From contig JARLJH010000039.1 in assembly GCA_031291305.1 (NCBI GenBank), forward strand, positions 62,001 to 126,000: a stretch of 64,000 nucleotides of DNA, in the 5' to 3' direction. Positions 47,246-57,089 of this stretch are shown piece after piece. Made by a program: the position numbers and the translations under genes. Positions within the stretch are counted from its first letter, which is position 1; every line of letters begins with the position of its first letter. Origin of the DNA: Rhodoferax sp. (lineage in GTDB: Bacteria; Pseudomonadota; Gammaproteobacteria; Burkholderiales; Burkholderiaceae_C). The notes under the pieces are model-generated. The model did no database searches and had not been told where the DNA came from. It was given only the letters and a program-made list of their open reading frames with translations.

Positions 47246-48190
47246 CTACCTGGCAATCGTGGTGGCGGACTTCAAAAACTCGGCCACCCGCGCTTCGGTG
47301 GGTAAGGGTGCCACGGCGCCGTAGCCCTGGGTCGACAGGGCTGCCGATGCCACCGCCCAGCGGGCACTGGTAAAAACATCTTCGCCGCGCGCGCGTCTGG
47401 CCAAGTAGGCGCCATTGAAGCAATCACCCGCACCCGTGGCATCCCTGGCGTTGACCGCGAACGCGTCGATTTTCTGGATGGACTGGCCATTCGACGCCAG
47501 TACACCGTTGACACCCATTTTCATCACCACTACCTTGGCACCTTGCTGATGTGCCCAGGCCAGGGCGGCCTGCGGATCATCCAGCCCGGACACTTTGCTC
47601 AGTTCCTCCAGTCCGGGCAGAAACTCGTCGGTCTGGGCAATGCTTGCCATGATCACCGGGCGGGCGTCGTCCAGCGACCACAGGGCAAAGCGCAAATTGG
47701 GATCGTAGGAGACCCGGGCGCCAGCCGCATGCGCCTGCGCCATGGCAGCCGACACGGTGTCGCACGCACTGGCGCTGATGGCCTGGCTGATGCCCGACAC
47801 ATGCAGGTACTTGGTGTTGCCCAGCAACGCCGTGGATAAATCTGAGGGCTGGATGCAACTGGCTGCCGAGCCCCGGCGCAGGTAGGAAAAGTGATGCCCG
47901 TCCTGGTCGTGCTTGACAAAATACACACCCGTCGGCGCATCGTTACGCACACCCACCGCGCTGACGTTCACGCCCTCGGACTTCCACAGGTTCAGGCACA
48001 TCTCACCCAGTGCGTCGTCGCCGACCTGCGAGATGTACGCACAGTGTGCGCCCTGGCGGGCTGCGGCGATGATGGTGTTGGAGGTGTCGCCGCCAAAGCC
48101 TTGCAAATACATGCTGCCGTCGCCTTGCGGAATCTGGTTGAACTCGACCATGGCCTCGCCCAGTGCCACCACATCGTATGGATGATTCAT
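47246..48190 (-). CDS. second PfkB-family sugar kinase, probable KDG kinase
   Basis: A 314-residue ribokinase-fold kinase, close to E. coli KdgK in length. Features are VVALGEAMVEFNQIPQGDGS, QGFGGDTSNTIIAAARQGA (sugar-binding GGD-N) and the catalytic DATGAGDCFNGAYLA. KdgK is the best guess from sequence and location; 2-keto-3-deoxygalactonate or another ketodeoxy acid is possible. It shares only general fold features with the first kinase, so they are not recent duplicates. ATG 48190 is chosen over a TTG six codons upstream. It is probably co-transcribed with the cupin gene upstream. Confidence 0.82.
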   Translation of the reverse strand: MNHPYDVVALGEAMVEFNQIPQGDGSMYLQGFGGDTSNTIIAAARQGAHCAYISQVGDDALGEMCLNLWKSEGVNVSAVGVRNDAPTGVYFVKHDQDGHHFSYLRRGSAASCIQPSDLSTALLGNTKYLHVSGISQAISASACDTVSAAMAQAHAAGARVSYDPNLRFALWSLDDARPVIMASIAQTDEFLPGLEELSKVSGLDDPQAALAWAHQQGAKVVVMKMGVNGVLASNGQSIQKIDAFAVNARDATGAGDCFNGAYLARRARGEDVFTSARWAVASAALSTQGYGAVAPLPTEARVAEFLKSATTIAR

Positions 48191-48289
48191 TTCAAAACTT
48201 TCTATCAAAATTATTGGGGTTCATCGGTTGTCGGACCCATATCAGCGCGGCGGCACCTGCCTCAGCTTGGCCCTCAACGCACATCTCGT

Positions 48290-48622
48290 TCACAGGAAGT
48301 CATCACGCCGCGGAGAAAACTGGTCCAGCAGGATACTGCCTTGCTCCAGCGCCACCGCACCATGCCATACCAGGCGCGGCGCGACGAATGCATCGCCAGC
48401 CTTCAGGATTTGCTTGACACCGGCCACATCAATCTCGAACGACCCGGCGACAACAAACGCAATCTGGTCATGGGCCTCGTGTGCATGGGCAATACCTATC
48501 GCCCCTTTGTCGAACTGCACCAGCACAGACATCAGATCAGGTGTATGCCCCACGATTTTTCGCCGGATGCCGTCACCCAGCTCAGTCCATGGTGTGTTGA
48601 GATTGTCAAAAAAATGCGCCAT
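48290..48622 (-). CDS. kdgF: KdgF-like cupin (unsaturated uronate linearisation)
   Basis: Small single-domain cupin of 110 residues. WTELGDGIRRKIVGHTPDLM and FDKGAIGIAHAHEAHDQIAFVVAGSFE carry the metal-binding His residues, and GDAFVAPRLVWHGA is cupin motif 2. This matches KdgF, which converts 4,5-unsaturated monouronates to the linear ketouronate used by KduI. AGAGG precedes ATG 48622; the 13-codon upstream extension is not conserved. It diverges from kduI, with a KdgR-like box in the shared region. Confidence 0.85.
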   Translation of the reverse strand: MAHFFDNLNTPWTELGDGIRRKIVGHTPDLMSVLVQFDKGAIGIAHAHEAHDQIAFVVAGSFEIDVAGVKQILKAGDAFVAPRLVWHGAVALEQGSILLDQFSPRRDDFL

Positions 48623-48718
48623 TGCAGTCCTCTTGCGGTTTGAAAACGAGACGATGCCCAAAAAATTGCACGAATGTCACGACAAGATGCTCACGATAAT
48701 GTATCATCCAACAAGCAT

Positions 48719-48737
48719 TTTGAAACACTGGTTCAAT
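48719..48737. promoter_or_regulatory. KdgR-like operator (kdgF/kduI)
   Basis: TTTGAAACACTGGTTCAAT contains the dyad TTGAA-N7-TTCAA and matches the two boxes upstream of uxaC/dctP at the TGAAAC half. It lies 101 bp before kduI and 97 bp from kdgF. Confidence 0.6.
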
Positions 48738-48837
48738 AATTTGCAACTTCATTTCAAAAATGTTTCTGACTGCGCTAACTTCTGCAGCAACCCGAACCAA
48801 GCCAACGCCCCAAAAAGGCCATAAAACGAGAGAAGTC

Positions 48838-49674
48838 ATGGAAATTCGCCAACCCATCCACAGCGATCACGTCCGCACTCTTGACACCGAAGGCCTGCGG
48901 CGACACTTTCTGATTGAAGAACTATTCAAGCCCGATGAAGCCACACTGACCTATAGCCAGATCGACCGCATCATCGCCGGCGGCATCATGCCGGTCGCCC
49001 AGGCAGTGAGTTTTTCGCCGGAGCTGGGCCGCTTTACCGGTACAGATTTTTTCTTGCAACGCAGGGAACTCGGCATGATCAACATTGGCGGGGCTGCCCT
49101 GGTGCTAGTCGATGAGCAGTCTTTCGAGGTCGGGCCGCGTGAGGCGCTGTATATCGGACAGGGTGCCAAACGGCTTGAATTCACCAGCGTCGACGCCAGC
49201 CAACCGGCCAAACTGTATTTCAACTGTGCGCCCGCCCACACCAGCTACCCGAGTCGCACCATCACGCTCGCACAAGCCTCGCCTGAGACGCTGGGTGCAC
49301 CAGAAACCAGTAATCGCCGCACCATCTACAAATTCATGGTGCCCGATGTGCTGCCCACCTGCCAGCTGGCCATGGGCATGACCCAGTTGGAGCCAGGCAG
49401 CATGTGGAACACCATGCCGTGTCACACCCATGATCGGCGCATGGAGGTGTATTTCTACTTTGACATGAATGACAACGCTGCCGTCTTTCACATGATGGGC
49501 GAACCGACCCAGACACGACACATCGTGGTACGCAACGAGCAGGCCGTGATCAGCCCGAGCTGGTCCATTCATTCGGGTGTTGGCACGCAGGCCTACACCT
49601 TCATCTGGGGCATGGTGGGTGAGAACCAAGTCTTCAAGGACATGGACCACGTGCCGACGAGCGCGCTTCGGTAA
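48838..49674 (+). CDS. kduI: 5-keto-4-deoxyuronate (DKI) isomerase
   Basis: Isomerises 4-deoxy-L-threo-5-hexosulose uronate to 3-deoxy-D-glycero-2,5-hexodiulosonate in breakdown of unsaturated uronates. The 278-residue product has the family length. The zinc site lies in [18 protein letters not shown], and [19 protein letters not shown] and [18 protein letters not shown] are diagnostic. ATG 48838 gives the usual MEIRQ start; a longer frame upstream is not conserved. The next gene, kduD, follows after 30 bp. Confidence 0.96.
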   Translation: MEIRQPIHSDHVRTLDTEGLRRHFLIEELFKPDEATLTYSQIDRIIAGGIMPVAQAVSFSPELGRFTGTDFFLQRRELGMINIGGAALVLVDEQSFEVGPREALYIGQGAKRLEFTSVDASQPAKLYFNCAPAHTSYPSRTITLAQASPETLGAPETSNRRTIYKFMVPDVLPTCQLAMGMTQLEPGSMWNTMPCHTHDRRMEVYFYFDMNDNAAVFHMMGEPTQTRHIVVRNEQAVISPSWSIHSGVGTQAYTFIWGMVGENQVFKDMDHVPTSALR

Positions 49675-49704
49675 CCGCACCTTTCGAACACTCTGGAAAG
49701 CAAC

Positions 49705-50466
49705 ATGATTTTGAACAATTTCAAGCTGGACGGCCGCGTGGCCATCGTCACCGGCTGCAATACCGGCCTTGGTCAGGGCATGGCTCTGGCACTCGCACAG
49801 GCGGGTGCCGACGTCGTCGGCGTCAATGTCAGCGCGCCGGACGACACGCGGGTTCAGATTGAAGCCACAGGCCGACGCTTTCTTGATCTGCGTGCCAATC
49901 TATCGGATATCAGCAGCATTGAGGGCTTGGTAACCCAGGCTCTGACATTGACCGGCAGCATTCACATTCTGGTCAATAACGCAGGCATCATCCGCCGCGA
50001 AGACGCCATCCACTTCACCGAGAAGGACTGGGACGATGTGGTCGACCTGAACCTCAAGTCAGTGTTCTTCTTTTCGCAGGCGGTGGCGCGCCAGTTCATG
50101 GCCCAGGGCAATGGCGGCAAGATCATCAATGTGGCATCAATGCTGTCGTATCAAGGCGGCGTGCGGGTGCCGTCTTACACCGCCTCAAAGAGTGGCGTGA
50201 TGGGCATCACCCGTGCGCTGGCCAACGAGTGGGCCAAACATGGCATCAATGTCAACGCCATCGCCCCCGGCTACATGGCTACTGACAACACCGCCGCACT
50301 ACGCGCCGATGAGTCTCGCAACGCAGCCATTCTGGAGCGCATTCCTGCGGGTCGTTGGGGTGTACCGGCTGATATGGCCGGACCGGTGGTGTTTCTAGCC
50401 TCCGACGCAGCGAATTACGTCAACGGCTATACCGTTGCAGTGGATGGCGGCTGGCTGGCACGCTAA
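49705..50466 (+). CDS. kduD: 2-deoxy-D-gluconate / 2,5-diketo-3-deoxygluconate reductase
   Basis: Short-chain dehydrogenase of 253 residues that forms KDG from the KduI product. The cofactor motif TGCNTGLG is at residues 16-23, followed by NNAGI and a catalytic Ser in VASMLSYQGG. YTASK supplies Tyr158 and Lys162. The C-terminus ending NGYTVAVDGGWLAR is the KduD signature. It is co-transcribed with kduI. Confidence 0.95.
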   Translation: MILNNFKLDGRVAIVTGCNTGLGQGMALALAQAGADVVGVNVSAPDDTRVQIEATGRRFLDLRANLSDISSIEGLVTQALTLTGSIHILVNNAGIIRREDAIHFTEKDWDDVVDLNLKSVFFFSQAVARQFMAQGNGGKIINVASMLSYQGGVRVPSYTASKSGVMGITRALANEWAKHGINVNAIAPGYMATDNTAALRADESRNAAILERIPAGRWGVPADMAGPVVFLASDAANYVNGYTVAVDGGWLAR

Positions 50467-50598
50467 CAAAGTGACGCCGTCCAAGTGATCATCCATGTTC
50501 CACAAACTGATCTTCCAATGAGGTGACATCCGATATTTGCGCTTCGTTTTTGGCATGCCCCTTACGCCAGCGAGCCTCATTGATCGCAAAGAATATAA

Positions 50599-50617
50599 TT
50601 TGAAACACTTTTCCAGG
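50599..50617. promoter_or_regulatory. weak KdgR-like half box upstream of kdgR
   Basis: TTTGAAACACTTTTCCAGG shares its first 11 bases with the kduI box, but the second half is degenerate. It lies 15 bp before the kdgR start, suggesting autoregulation. Confidence 0.4.
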
Positions 50618-50631
50618 GAAAACGAAACAAA

Positions 50632-51432
50632 ATGGCTGATGAATCCTATGACCTCAAGCAACCGGAGTCGGTTGCGGCTGTGCTGAAGGTTTTTGCATTG
50701 TTGCAGGCTCTGGCTGAAAACAACGAAACCGGCATCTCTGACCTGTCCGTCCGTCTGGCGATGCCCAAGGCAACGGTCTATCGTTTTTTGCAAACCATGA
50801 TGACGGTGGGCTATGTGCGCCAGGAAAAAGACAGCGAACGTTATGGCCTGACCATGAAGATGTTCGAGCTCGGTACCAAGGCCTTGCAGTACCCCGATCT
50901 GGTCGACATGGCCAAGCACCGCATGCAGATGATGGCCGACGTCACGGGTGAAACGGTGCACCTGGGAACGCTGATCGACAGCGAGATCATCTATATACAC
51001 AAGGTCGACTCCCGCCACACGCTGGGCATGTATTCACGCGTGGGCCGCCGGGCGCCGCTGCACTGCACCGCCATCGGCAAGGTGTTGATGGCCTGGGAGG
51101 ACCCCGAACGCCGCGAACGTATCTTGAAGGGTGCCGACTTCAAGCGTTATCGGGAAAACACGATCGTTGACGCCAGCGCGCTTCTCGCCGAACTCGAACA
51201 GGTCAAAGCCCAGGGTTATGGTGAAGACCGCGAAGAATTTGACGACCACATCCGCTGCCTGGGTGTCCCCATTTTTGACCGACTCAATCGCCCGATTGCA
51301 GGCTTCAGCATTTCCTTCCCAACGTTCCGGTACGACGATTCCAAGAAGGATGAGACCGTCGCCATGCTGCAGACCGCGGCCAAAGACATCTCCACACAGC
51401 TAGGTTGCACCAACTTCCCGTTGGACAAATAA
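50632..51432 (+). CDS. kdgR: KdgR, IclR-family regulator of uronate catabolism
   Basis: A 266-residue regulator. The N-terminal winged HTH has QPESVAAVLKVFALLQAL, MPKATVYRFLQTMMTVGYV and EKDSERYGLTMKMFELG. The C-terminal effector domain has IIYIHKVDS, MYSRVGRRAPLHCTAIGKVLMAW and AGFSISFPTFRYD. From memory this follows enterobacterial KdgR along most of its length. KdgR represses uronate genes and is released by KDG. Its position in the cluster and the KdgR-like boxes nearby fit. It lies between kduD and uxaB on the same strand. Confidence 0.9.
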   Translation: MADESYDLKQPESVAAVLKVFALLQALAENNETGISDLSVRLAMPKATVYRFLQTMMTVGYVRQEKDSERYGLTMKMFELGTKALQYPDLVDMAKHRMQMMADVTGETVHLGTLIDSEIIYIHKVDSRHTLGMYSRVGRRAPLHCTAIGKVLMAWEDPERRERILKGADFKRYRENTIVDASALLAELEQVKAQGYGEDREEFDDHIRCLGVPIFDRLNRPIAGFSISFPTFRYDDSKKDETVAMLQTAAKDISTQLGCTNFPLDK

Positions 51433-51553
51433 ACAGGCTGCCGCGGGCTCGAACGTTCTCACCTGATTGCCGAAGACCCGGTCTTTGCGCAAACCTTGCC
51501 ACGACTGCACTTGTTGAAGCGCGCCTGAACCACACCCCCGCAAAGGATCAAAA

Positions 51554-53050
51554 ATGTTTGAACTGAATCGCAAGACGCTTGCCGAGGGCAAGCTGGCCGT
51601 GGAAACTTCCGCTGCGTCGACATTGAAGCCCGTGCGCATCCTGCAAATTGGCGACGGCAACTTCCTGCGCGGCTTTGTGGACTGGATGGTGGATGTGGCC
51701 AATGGCGCCGGTCTGATGAACGGCGAGGTGATCATGGTGCAACCCATTGAGCGCGGCATCGCCGGGATGATGAAGTCACAAGACCAGTTGTTCACTGTTT
51801 TGCTGCGTGGTGTGCAAAACGGCCAAGCGGTCCAGTCGAAGCGTCTGGTGAGTTGCGTCAAGGACACGCTCAACCCTTATACACAGTGGGAGGCGACGCT
51901 GGCCACTATGCTGGACCCGTCGTTGCGCTTTGTCATCTCCAACACCACCGAGGCCGGTATTACCTATGTCGACGAGGCTTTGGTCGAGGGCAAGTGCTCA
52001 GCCAATTTCCCGGCCAAGGTAACAGCGCTTTTGCTGGCGCGCTTCAAGGCCTTTGGCGGTTCACCGGAATCGGGCCTGGTGTTCCTGCCAGCCGAGTTGA
52101 TCGAGTCCAACGGCTCCAAACTCAAAGCCTATGTACTGCAGTTCGCCGAGGCTTGGAAACTACCAGCTGAATTCGTTGCCTGGGTCAATACGCACAACGT
52201 CTTTTGCAACACCTTGGTGGACCGCATCGTTCCAGGCTTTCCTGCCGCCGAGGCCGAAGCGCTGTATGCCGATTTCGGTTACAGGGACCCGTTGACGGTA
52301 GCCGCCGAACCGTTCTTGCTGTGGGTCATCGAAGGACCGAGCCAGATTGCCGATGAACTACCGCTGCACAAGGCTGGTCTGGACGTGGTGTGGACGAATG
52401 ACCTGCAACCCTACCGCACGCGCAAAGTGCGCATTCTCAACGGCGCACACACCGCTAGTTCGCTGGCAGCCTACTGTGCCGGGCTGGATACCGTGCGGGA
52501 GATGACCGAAGACCCGGTCGTCTCCAAATTCTTGAACCAGGTGATGTTCGAGGAGATCGTTCCGTTTGTGCCGCTGCCCGATGCCGAGCGCAAGGCCTAC
52601 GCCGAGACGATCATGGAGCGTTTCGCCAATCCGCATATCCGGCATGAACTGATCTCGATCGCCTTGAACTCGGTCTCCAAGTGGCAAGTGCGGGTACTGC
52701 CGACGGTCAAGGACTACGCCGCCAAACACGGCCAAGCCCCCGCTGGACTGGCGTTCTCGCTGGCCGCTCTGCTTCATTTCTACCAAGGCAAGTTCGCCGA
52801 CAACGGCGACTATCTGGGACAGCGTCAGGAGCAGACGTATCTGATCAAGGACAACGCCGATATTCTGGCCATCATGAGCGCCGCCTGGACCGGCGCCTCG
52901 GACATGTCTCAAGTGACTTCGACCCTGCTTGCTGACAAACGCCTGTGGAGTGAAGACCTGACACAAGTTCCTGGCCTTGCCCAACAAACGGCCGCATCCC
53001 TCACACGAATCAAGGCGGTCGGTGTCAAAGCAGCCATGGGCGAACTGTGA
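51554..53050 (+). CDS. uxaB: tagaturonate reductase (altronate oxidoreductase)
   Basis: NADH-dependent reductase forming D-altronate from D-tagaturonate in the galacturonate branch. The 498-residue mannitol-dehydrogenase-family enzyme has RILQIGDGNFLRGFVDWMV (UxaB-type nucleotide motif) and VISNTTEAGITY. NTHNVFCNTLVDRIVPGFP and VRILNGAHTASSLAAYCAG follow. These separate it from the UxuB homologue upstream. AGGA precedes the ATG. It follows kdgR after 121 bp and is the last gene of the island. Confidence 0.94.
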   Translation: MFELNRKTLAEGKLAVETSAASTLKPVRILQIGDGNFLRGFVDWMVDVANGAGLMNGEVIMVQPIERGIAGMMKSQDQLFTVLLRGVQNGQAVQSKRLVSCVKDTLNPYTQWEATLATMLDPSLRFVISNTTEAGITYVDEALVEGKCSANFPAKVTALLLARFKAFGGSPESGLVFLPAELIESNGSKLKAYVLQFAEAWKLPAEFVAWVNTHNVFCNTLVDRIVPGFPAAEAEALYADFGYRDPLTVAAEPFLLWVIEGPSQIADELPLHKAGLDVVWTNDLQPYRTRKVRILNGAHTASSLAAYCAGLDTVREMTEDPVVSKFLNQVMFEEIVPFVPLPDAERKAYAETIMERFANPHIRHELISIALNSVSKWQVRVLPTVKDYAAKHGQAPAGLAFSLAALLHFYQGKFADNGDYLGQRQEQTYLIKDNADILAIMSAAWTGASDMSQVTSTLLADKRLWSEDLTQVPGLAQQTAASLTRIKAVGVKAAMGEL

Positions 53051-53213
53051 TTGGATTCGGCACAAAGCGCTGAAGTAGCCAGGTATTTCAAGATCTGCGT
53101 CGACCTGCCCAACATAGCTCACCCGCCAGATTCTGGGCGCCAGCACCTTTGAATACTGACGACCATGCCTCGCACATTCCTCGGAAGAAGATAGGGAAAT
53201 GTCCAGACGGCTC

Positions 53214-53241
53214 TTGAAAAGCCGCTAAACGCCCTTATCAT
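53214..53241 (+). promoter_or_regulatory. groESL promoter
   Basis: TTGAAA (53214-53219), 16-bp spacer and TATCAT (53236-53241) form a good sigma-70 promoter. The same stretch, CTTGAAA with CCTTATCAT, also resembles a sigma-32 promoter. The -10 box touches CIRCE. Confidence 0.7.
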
Positions 53242-53267
53242 TAGCACTCGATAGGGATGAGTGCTAA
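53241..53267 (+). promoter_or_regulatory. CIRCE operator (HrcA-binding site)
   Basis: TTAGCACTC-N9-GAGTGCTAA is a perfect CIRCE dyad, 103 bp upstream of groES. HrcA repression of groESL at normal temperature is expected. The hrcA gene is not in the window. Confidence 0.97.
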
Positions 53268-53369
53268 CAGTCTGATGCGATTGACACCTGTCTCTTCAAG
53301 ACAACAACGTCCAACCCAAGTGGTTGGCGTTTTGGTTTTAACCCCTGTTTCAAAACTTAGGAGATCTCT

Positions 53370-53660
53370 ATGAAACTTCGTCCCCTGCACGACCGCGTGA
53401 TTGTCAAGCGCGTAGAAAACGAAACCCGTACCGCTTCGGGCATCGTGATTCCTGACAGCGCTGCTGAAAAGCCTGATCAAGGCGAAGTGCTGGCCGTGGG
53501 CCCAGGCAAGAAGAACGACAAGGGCGAACTCGGTGCGATGAGCGTCAAGGTCGGTGACCGCGTGTTGTTCGGCAAGTACAGCGGCCAGACCGTCAAGGTC
53601 GATGGCGACGAATTGCTGGTGATGAAAGAAGACGATCTGTTTGCTGTCGTTGACAAGTAA
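53370..53660 (+). CDS. groES: co-chaperonin GroES
   Basis: Heptameric lid of the GroEL chamber. The 96-residue product has [18 protein letters not shown], the mobile loop [14 protein letters not shown] and the roof region. [18 protein letters not shown] completes the Cpn10 signature. AGGAG is placed correctly before ATG 53370. It is first in the groES-groEL operon under CIRCE control. Confidence 0.98.
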   Translation: MKLRPLHDRVIVKRVENETRTASGIVIPDSAAEKPDQGEVLAVGPGKKNDKGELGAMSVKVGDRVLFGKYSGQTVKVDGDELLVMKEDDLFAVVDK

Positions 53661-53676
53661 ACAAATCACTATCAGA

Positions 53677-53726
53677 TAAGTAGCTAGTTGCGCCGAATTC
53701 ATGCGGGCTAGCAGTCAATTTCATAT
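53677..53726. repeat. palindromic element copy 5 between groES and groEL
   Basis: AAGTAGCTAGTTGCGCCGAA...GCGGGCTAGCAGTCAATTTCAT keeps the TAGCT...GGGCTAGCAG..AATTTC layout. It lies inside the groESL transcript, so this copy cannot be a full terminator. It may tune groEL level or mRNA processing. Confidence 0.75.
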
Positions 53727-53735
53727 ATATTTTAG

Positions 53736-55397
<1,662 letters not shown>

Positions 55398-55412
55398 ACT
55401 GGCTCCTTGCCT

Positions 55413-55490
55413 GAGGCTCCATGCCGTCGTTGCAAGGGCTTGCCGTACCGTAGGTACTGTCTGCTCCCTTACGCCTAGGCCTGAAGCCTC
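55413..55490 (+). repeat. 78-nt imperfect hairpin downstream of groEL
   Basis: Arms GAGGCTCCATGCCGTCG... and ...GGCCTGAAGCCTC pair imperfectly around a central GTACC-GTA-GGTAC. It differs in sequence from the other palindromic elements and looks like a member of another dispersed repeat family, although only one copy is in the window. Confidence 0.5.
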
Positions 55491-55531
55491 ATGCTGCGTC
55501 GAGTAGCGTTGTAGTGCTCGACTTAAAGTTC

Positions 55532-55569
55532 AAAAACCCCCGCAAAGCGCGAGCCTTGCAGGGGTTTTT
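55532..55569 (+). terminator. groESL intrinsic terminator
   Basis: AAAAACCCC-C-GCAA (55532 onward) pairs with TTGCAGGGGTTTTT (to 55569) around a short GC-rich loop, with A- and T-tracts on both sides. It probably works in both directions. Confidence 0.9.
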
Positions 55570-55576
55570 GCTTCTG

Positions 55577-55627
55577 AATATATAGCTACAAGTCCAGTTC
55601 TTTATTGGGCTGAAAGCTGTTTTTATT
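55577..55627. repeat. palindromic element copy 6
   Basis: ATATATAGCTACAAGTCCAG...TTATTGGGCTGAAAGCTGTTTTTATT is a diverged member with the TATAGCT...GGGCT...AGC order. It lies between the groEL terminator and the convergent outer-membrane-type protein gene. Confidence 0.65.
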
Positions 55628-55642
55628 CACAACCTCAAGACC

Positions 55643-56146
55643 TCACTTGAACGGCACATTGGCCTGAAACATCAAGGCAGCCGTACCCAACATGTCAACC
55701 TGGGCCGACCAGCCGGACTGGAACTTGTATTCAAACGCGATGATGGCGCCGGGCGAAAAGCCGTTGTGATTCAACGGCACCTTGTTTTCATAGGGGGCGA
55801 CATAACCATACAGCAGGCCGGCCGTCCACTTGAACGACAACGGCTGGATGCCATAGAAGTTATGGTAAACCCCACCCCAAGGGTAAACATACACACAATC
55901 CTGCCCAAATGAGTTCGTAAAAAAGGTCACACCATCAAGTTGGTCACCCGGCTTCTCGCGCTCCAGCCCAATCATATGAACGGGCCGGTGTTTCTCGTCA
56001 TAGCTGTAGTGGTAGGTAAAGGGGCTGAACTGCCAAGTCAGCTTGTTGGGCGATGCAGGGACTTGCGTACTGTCCTGTTGAGCCAAGGCAGCGCCGGCCA
56101 AGGACAGACTCAGTAAGATGGCTGCCAGATGAAATTCTCTCTTCAT
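55643..56146 (-). CDS. exported outer-membrane-type protein of unknown function
   Basis: A 167-residue protein with a clear Sec signal peptide ending ALAQ. Aromatic, alternating beta-type segments follow (WQFSPFTYHYSYDEKHRPV, VYPWGGVYHNFYGIQPL, KWTAGLLYGYVAPYENK). Its last strands have a Phe-near-end pattern like small outer-membrane barrels. Similar proteins are sometimes labelled as glycerol-3-phosphate transporters in databases, but nothing in the sequence supports that. No catalytic residue set is evident. Its ATG overlaps the ATG of the divergent hydrolase gene by two bases. Confidence 0.75.
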   Translation of the reverse strand: MKREFHLAAILLSLSLAGAALAQQDSTQVPASPNKLTWQFSPFTYHYSYDEKHRPVHMIGLEREKPGDQLDGVTFFTNSFGQDCVYVYPWGGVYHNFYGIQPLSFKWTAGLLYGYVAPYENKVPLNHNGFSPGAIIAFEYKFQSGWSAQVDMLGTAALMFQANVPFK

Positions 56147-57089
56147 GGGTGATCAGTTGTTATCGATATGTGGGAAGCTTGACAGTTTTGCGACAACAGC
56201 CTCGAAAGTCGCTGCGCTGTGGCTGCTATTGTCGGTCAGCGGCTGTGCTTGGCTGAATGACCAGGAGCGGCTGATTATTTACCGACCCACGCCGTCCACA
56301 GCAGCAACCTTGCCAACTTTACCCACCGTTACACAACTTTTTTTCCTGGAAGTACCGCATGCCAGCGCAGCAGCACGCATCGCCATATGGTGGATGCCGC
56401 AACCGGATCCCCAAGCGCCCGCGCTGCTGTATCTGCACGGCACATTTCGCAACTTGCAAGGCAACCAACACAAGATCGCTTCACTGTACGCGGCCGGATT
56501 TTCGGTGCTGGCCGTGGACTACCGCGGCTGGGGTCAAAGCACGATGCTCGTCCCGTCCGAAAAAACCATCCTGCAGGATGCACGCGTTGCCTGGCGGGAA
56601 CTGGTTCGGCGCGAACCGGTGCCGGGTAAGCGGGTGATTTATGGCCACTCCATGGGCAGCGGCGTGGCGGTGGAGCTGGCCAGCCAACTGCCCTACCCGG
56701 CCAGCTATGGTGGGCTGATCCTGGAGTCAGCCTTTACCAGCTTTGCTGGCATTGCCCATCAAGTTGGCTTTTGGGCCAGTGTTTTGCAGGCATTCAGTAC
56801 TGAGAAGTTTGACTCCATCGACAAGATCGCCAAAGTGCACGCACCGCTGTTGATGATCCACGGCGATCTTGATGAGACCATACCGATTCAGCTGGGCGAG
56901 CAACTGTATGCTGCGGCCAACCCGCCCAAACAGTGGCTGAGCATTGCAGGCGGACATCACAGCGACTTGGATGAGGTGGGCAAAACACCCTATCAACAGG
57001 CGCTGCATACGTTCATGAGCAAGGATCTGGGGCAAAGCCAATCATCACCAGCGCCAGCCACAGGCACCCCAACGTTACAAGCCCAGTAG
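56145..57089 (+). CDS. alpha/beta-hydrolase lipoprotein (putative serine esterase)
   Basis: A 314-residue alpha/beta-hydrolase. The nucleophile elbow is GHSMGSG (Ser169), an oxyanion-hole-type YLHGTFRN precedes it, the acid lies in HGDLDETIP (Asp241 or 243), and the His in GGHHSD (271/272). The N-terminal hydrophobic stretch ends in VSGC, a plausible lipobox with Cys34, so the enzyme is probably membrane-tethered. The start is uncertain: ATG 56145 overlaps the divergent gene's start and has no clear Shine-Dalgarno. Its 3' end overlaps the convergent HAD gene by 15 nt. The substrate is unknown. Confidence 0.82.
   Translation: MGDQLLSICGKLDSFATTASKVAALWLLLSVSGCAWLNDQERLIIYRPTPSTAATLPTLPTVTQLFFLEVPHASAAARIAIWWMPQPDPQAPALLYLHGTFRNLQGNQHKIASLYAAGFSVLAVDYRGWGQSTMLVPSEKTILQDARVAWRELVRREPVPGKRVIYGHSMGSGVAVELASQLPYPASYGGLILESAFTSFAGIAHQVGFWASVLQAFSTEKFDSIDKIAKVHAPLLMIHGDLDETIPIQLGEQLYAAANPPKQWLSIAGGHHSDLDEVGKTPYQQALHTFMSKDLGQSQSSPAPATGTPTLQAQ

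Larger units (their letters stand above)
53051..53369 (+). promoter_or_regulatory. 319-bp groESL upstream region
   Basis: Holds the promoter (53214-53241) and CIRCE (53241-53267), listed separately. The groES leader follows, ending with AGGAG at 53360. The part from 53051 to about 53200 shows no gene, repeat or terminator that I recognise. Confidence 0.7.

Noticed and set aside
55643..56146. Naming the exported protein a glycerol-3-phosphate transporter
   Set aside because: It has a signal peptide and beta-type segments but none of the multiple helices of such a transporter; the label would be a propagated error.
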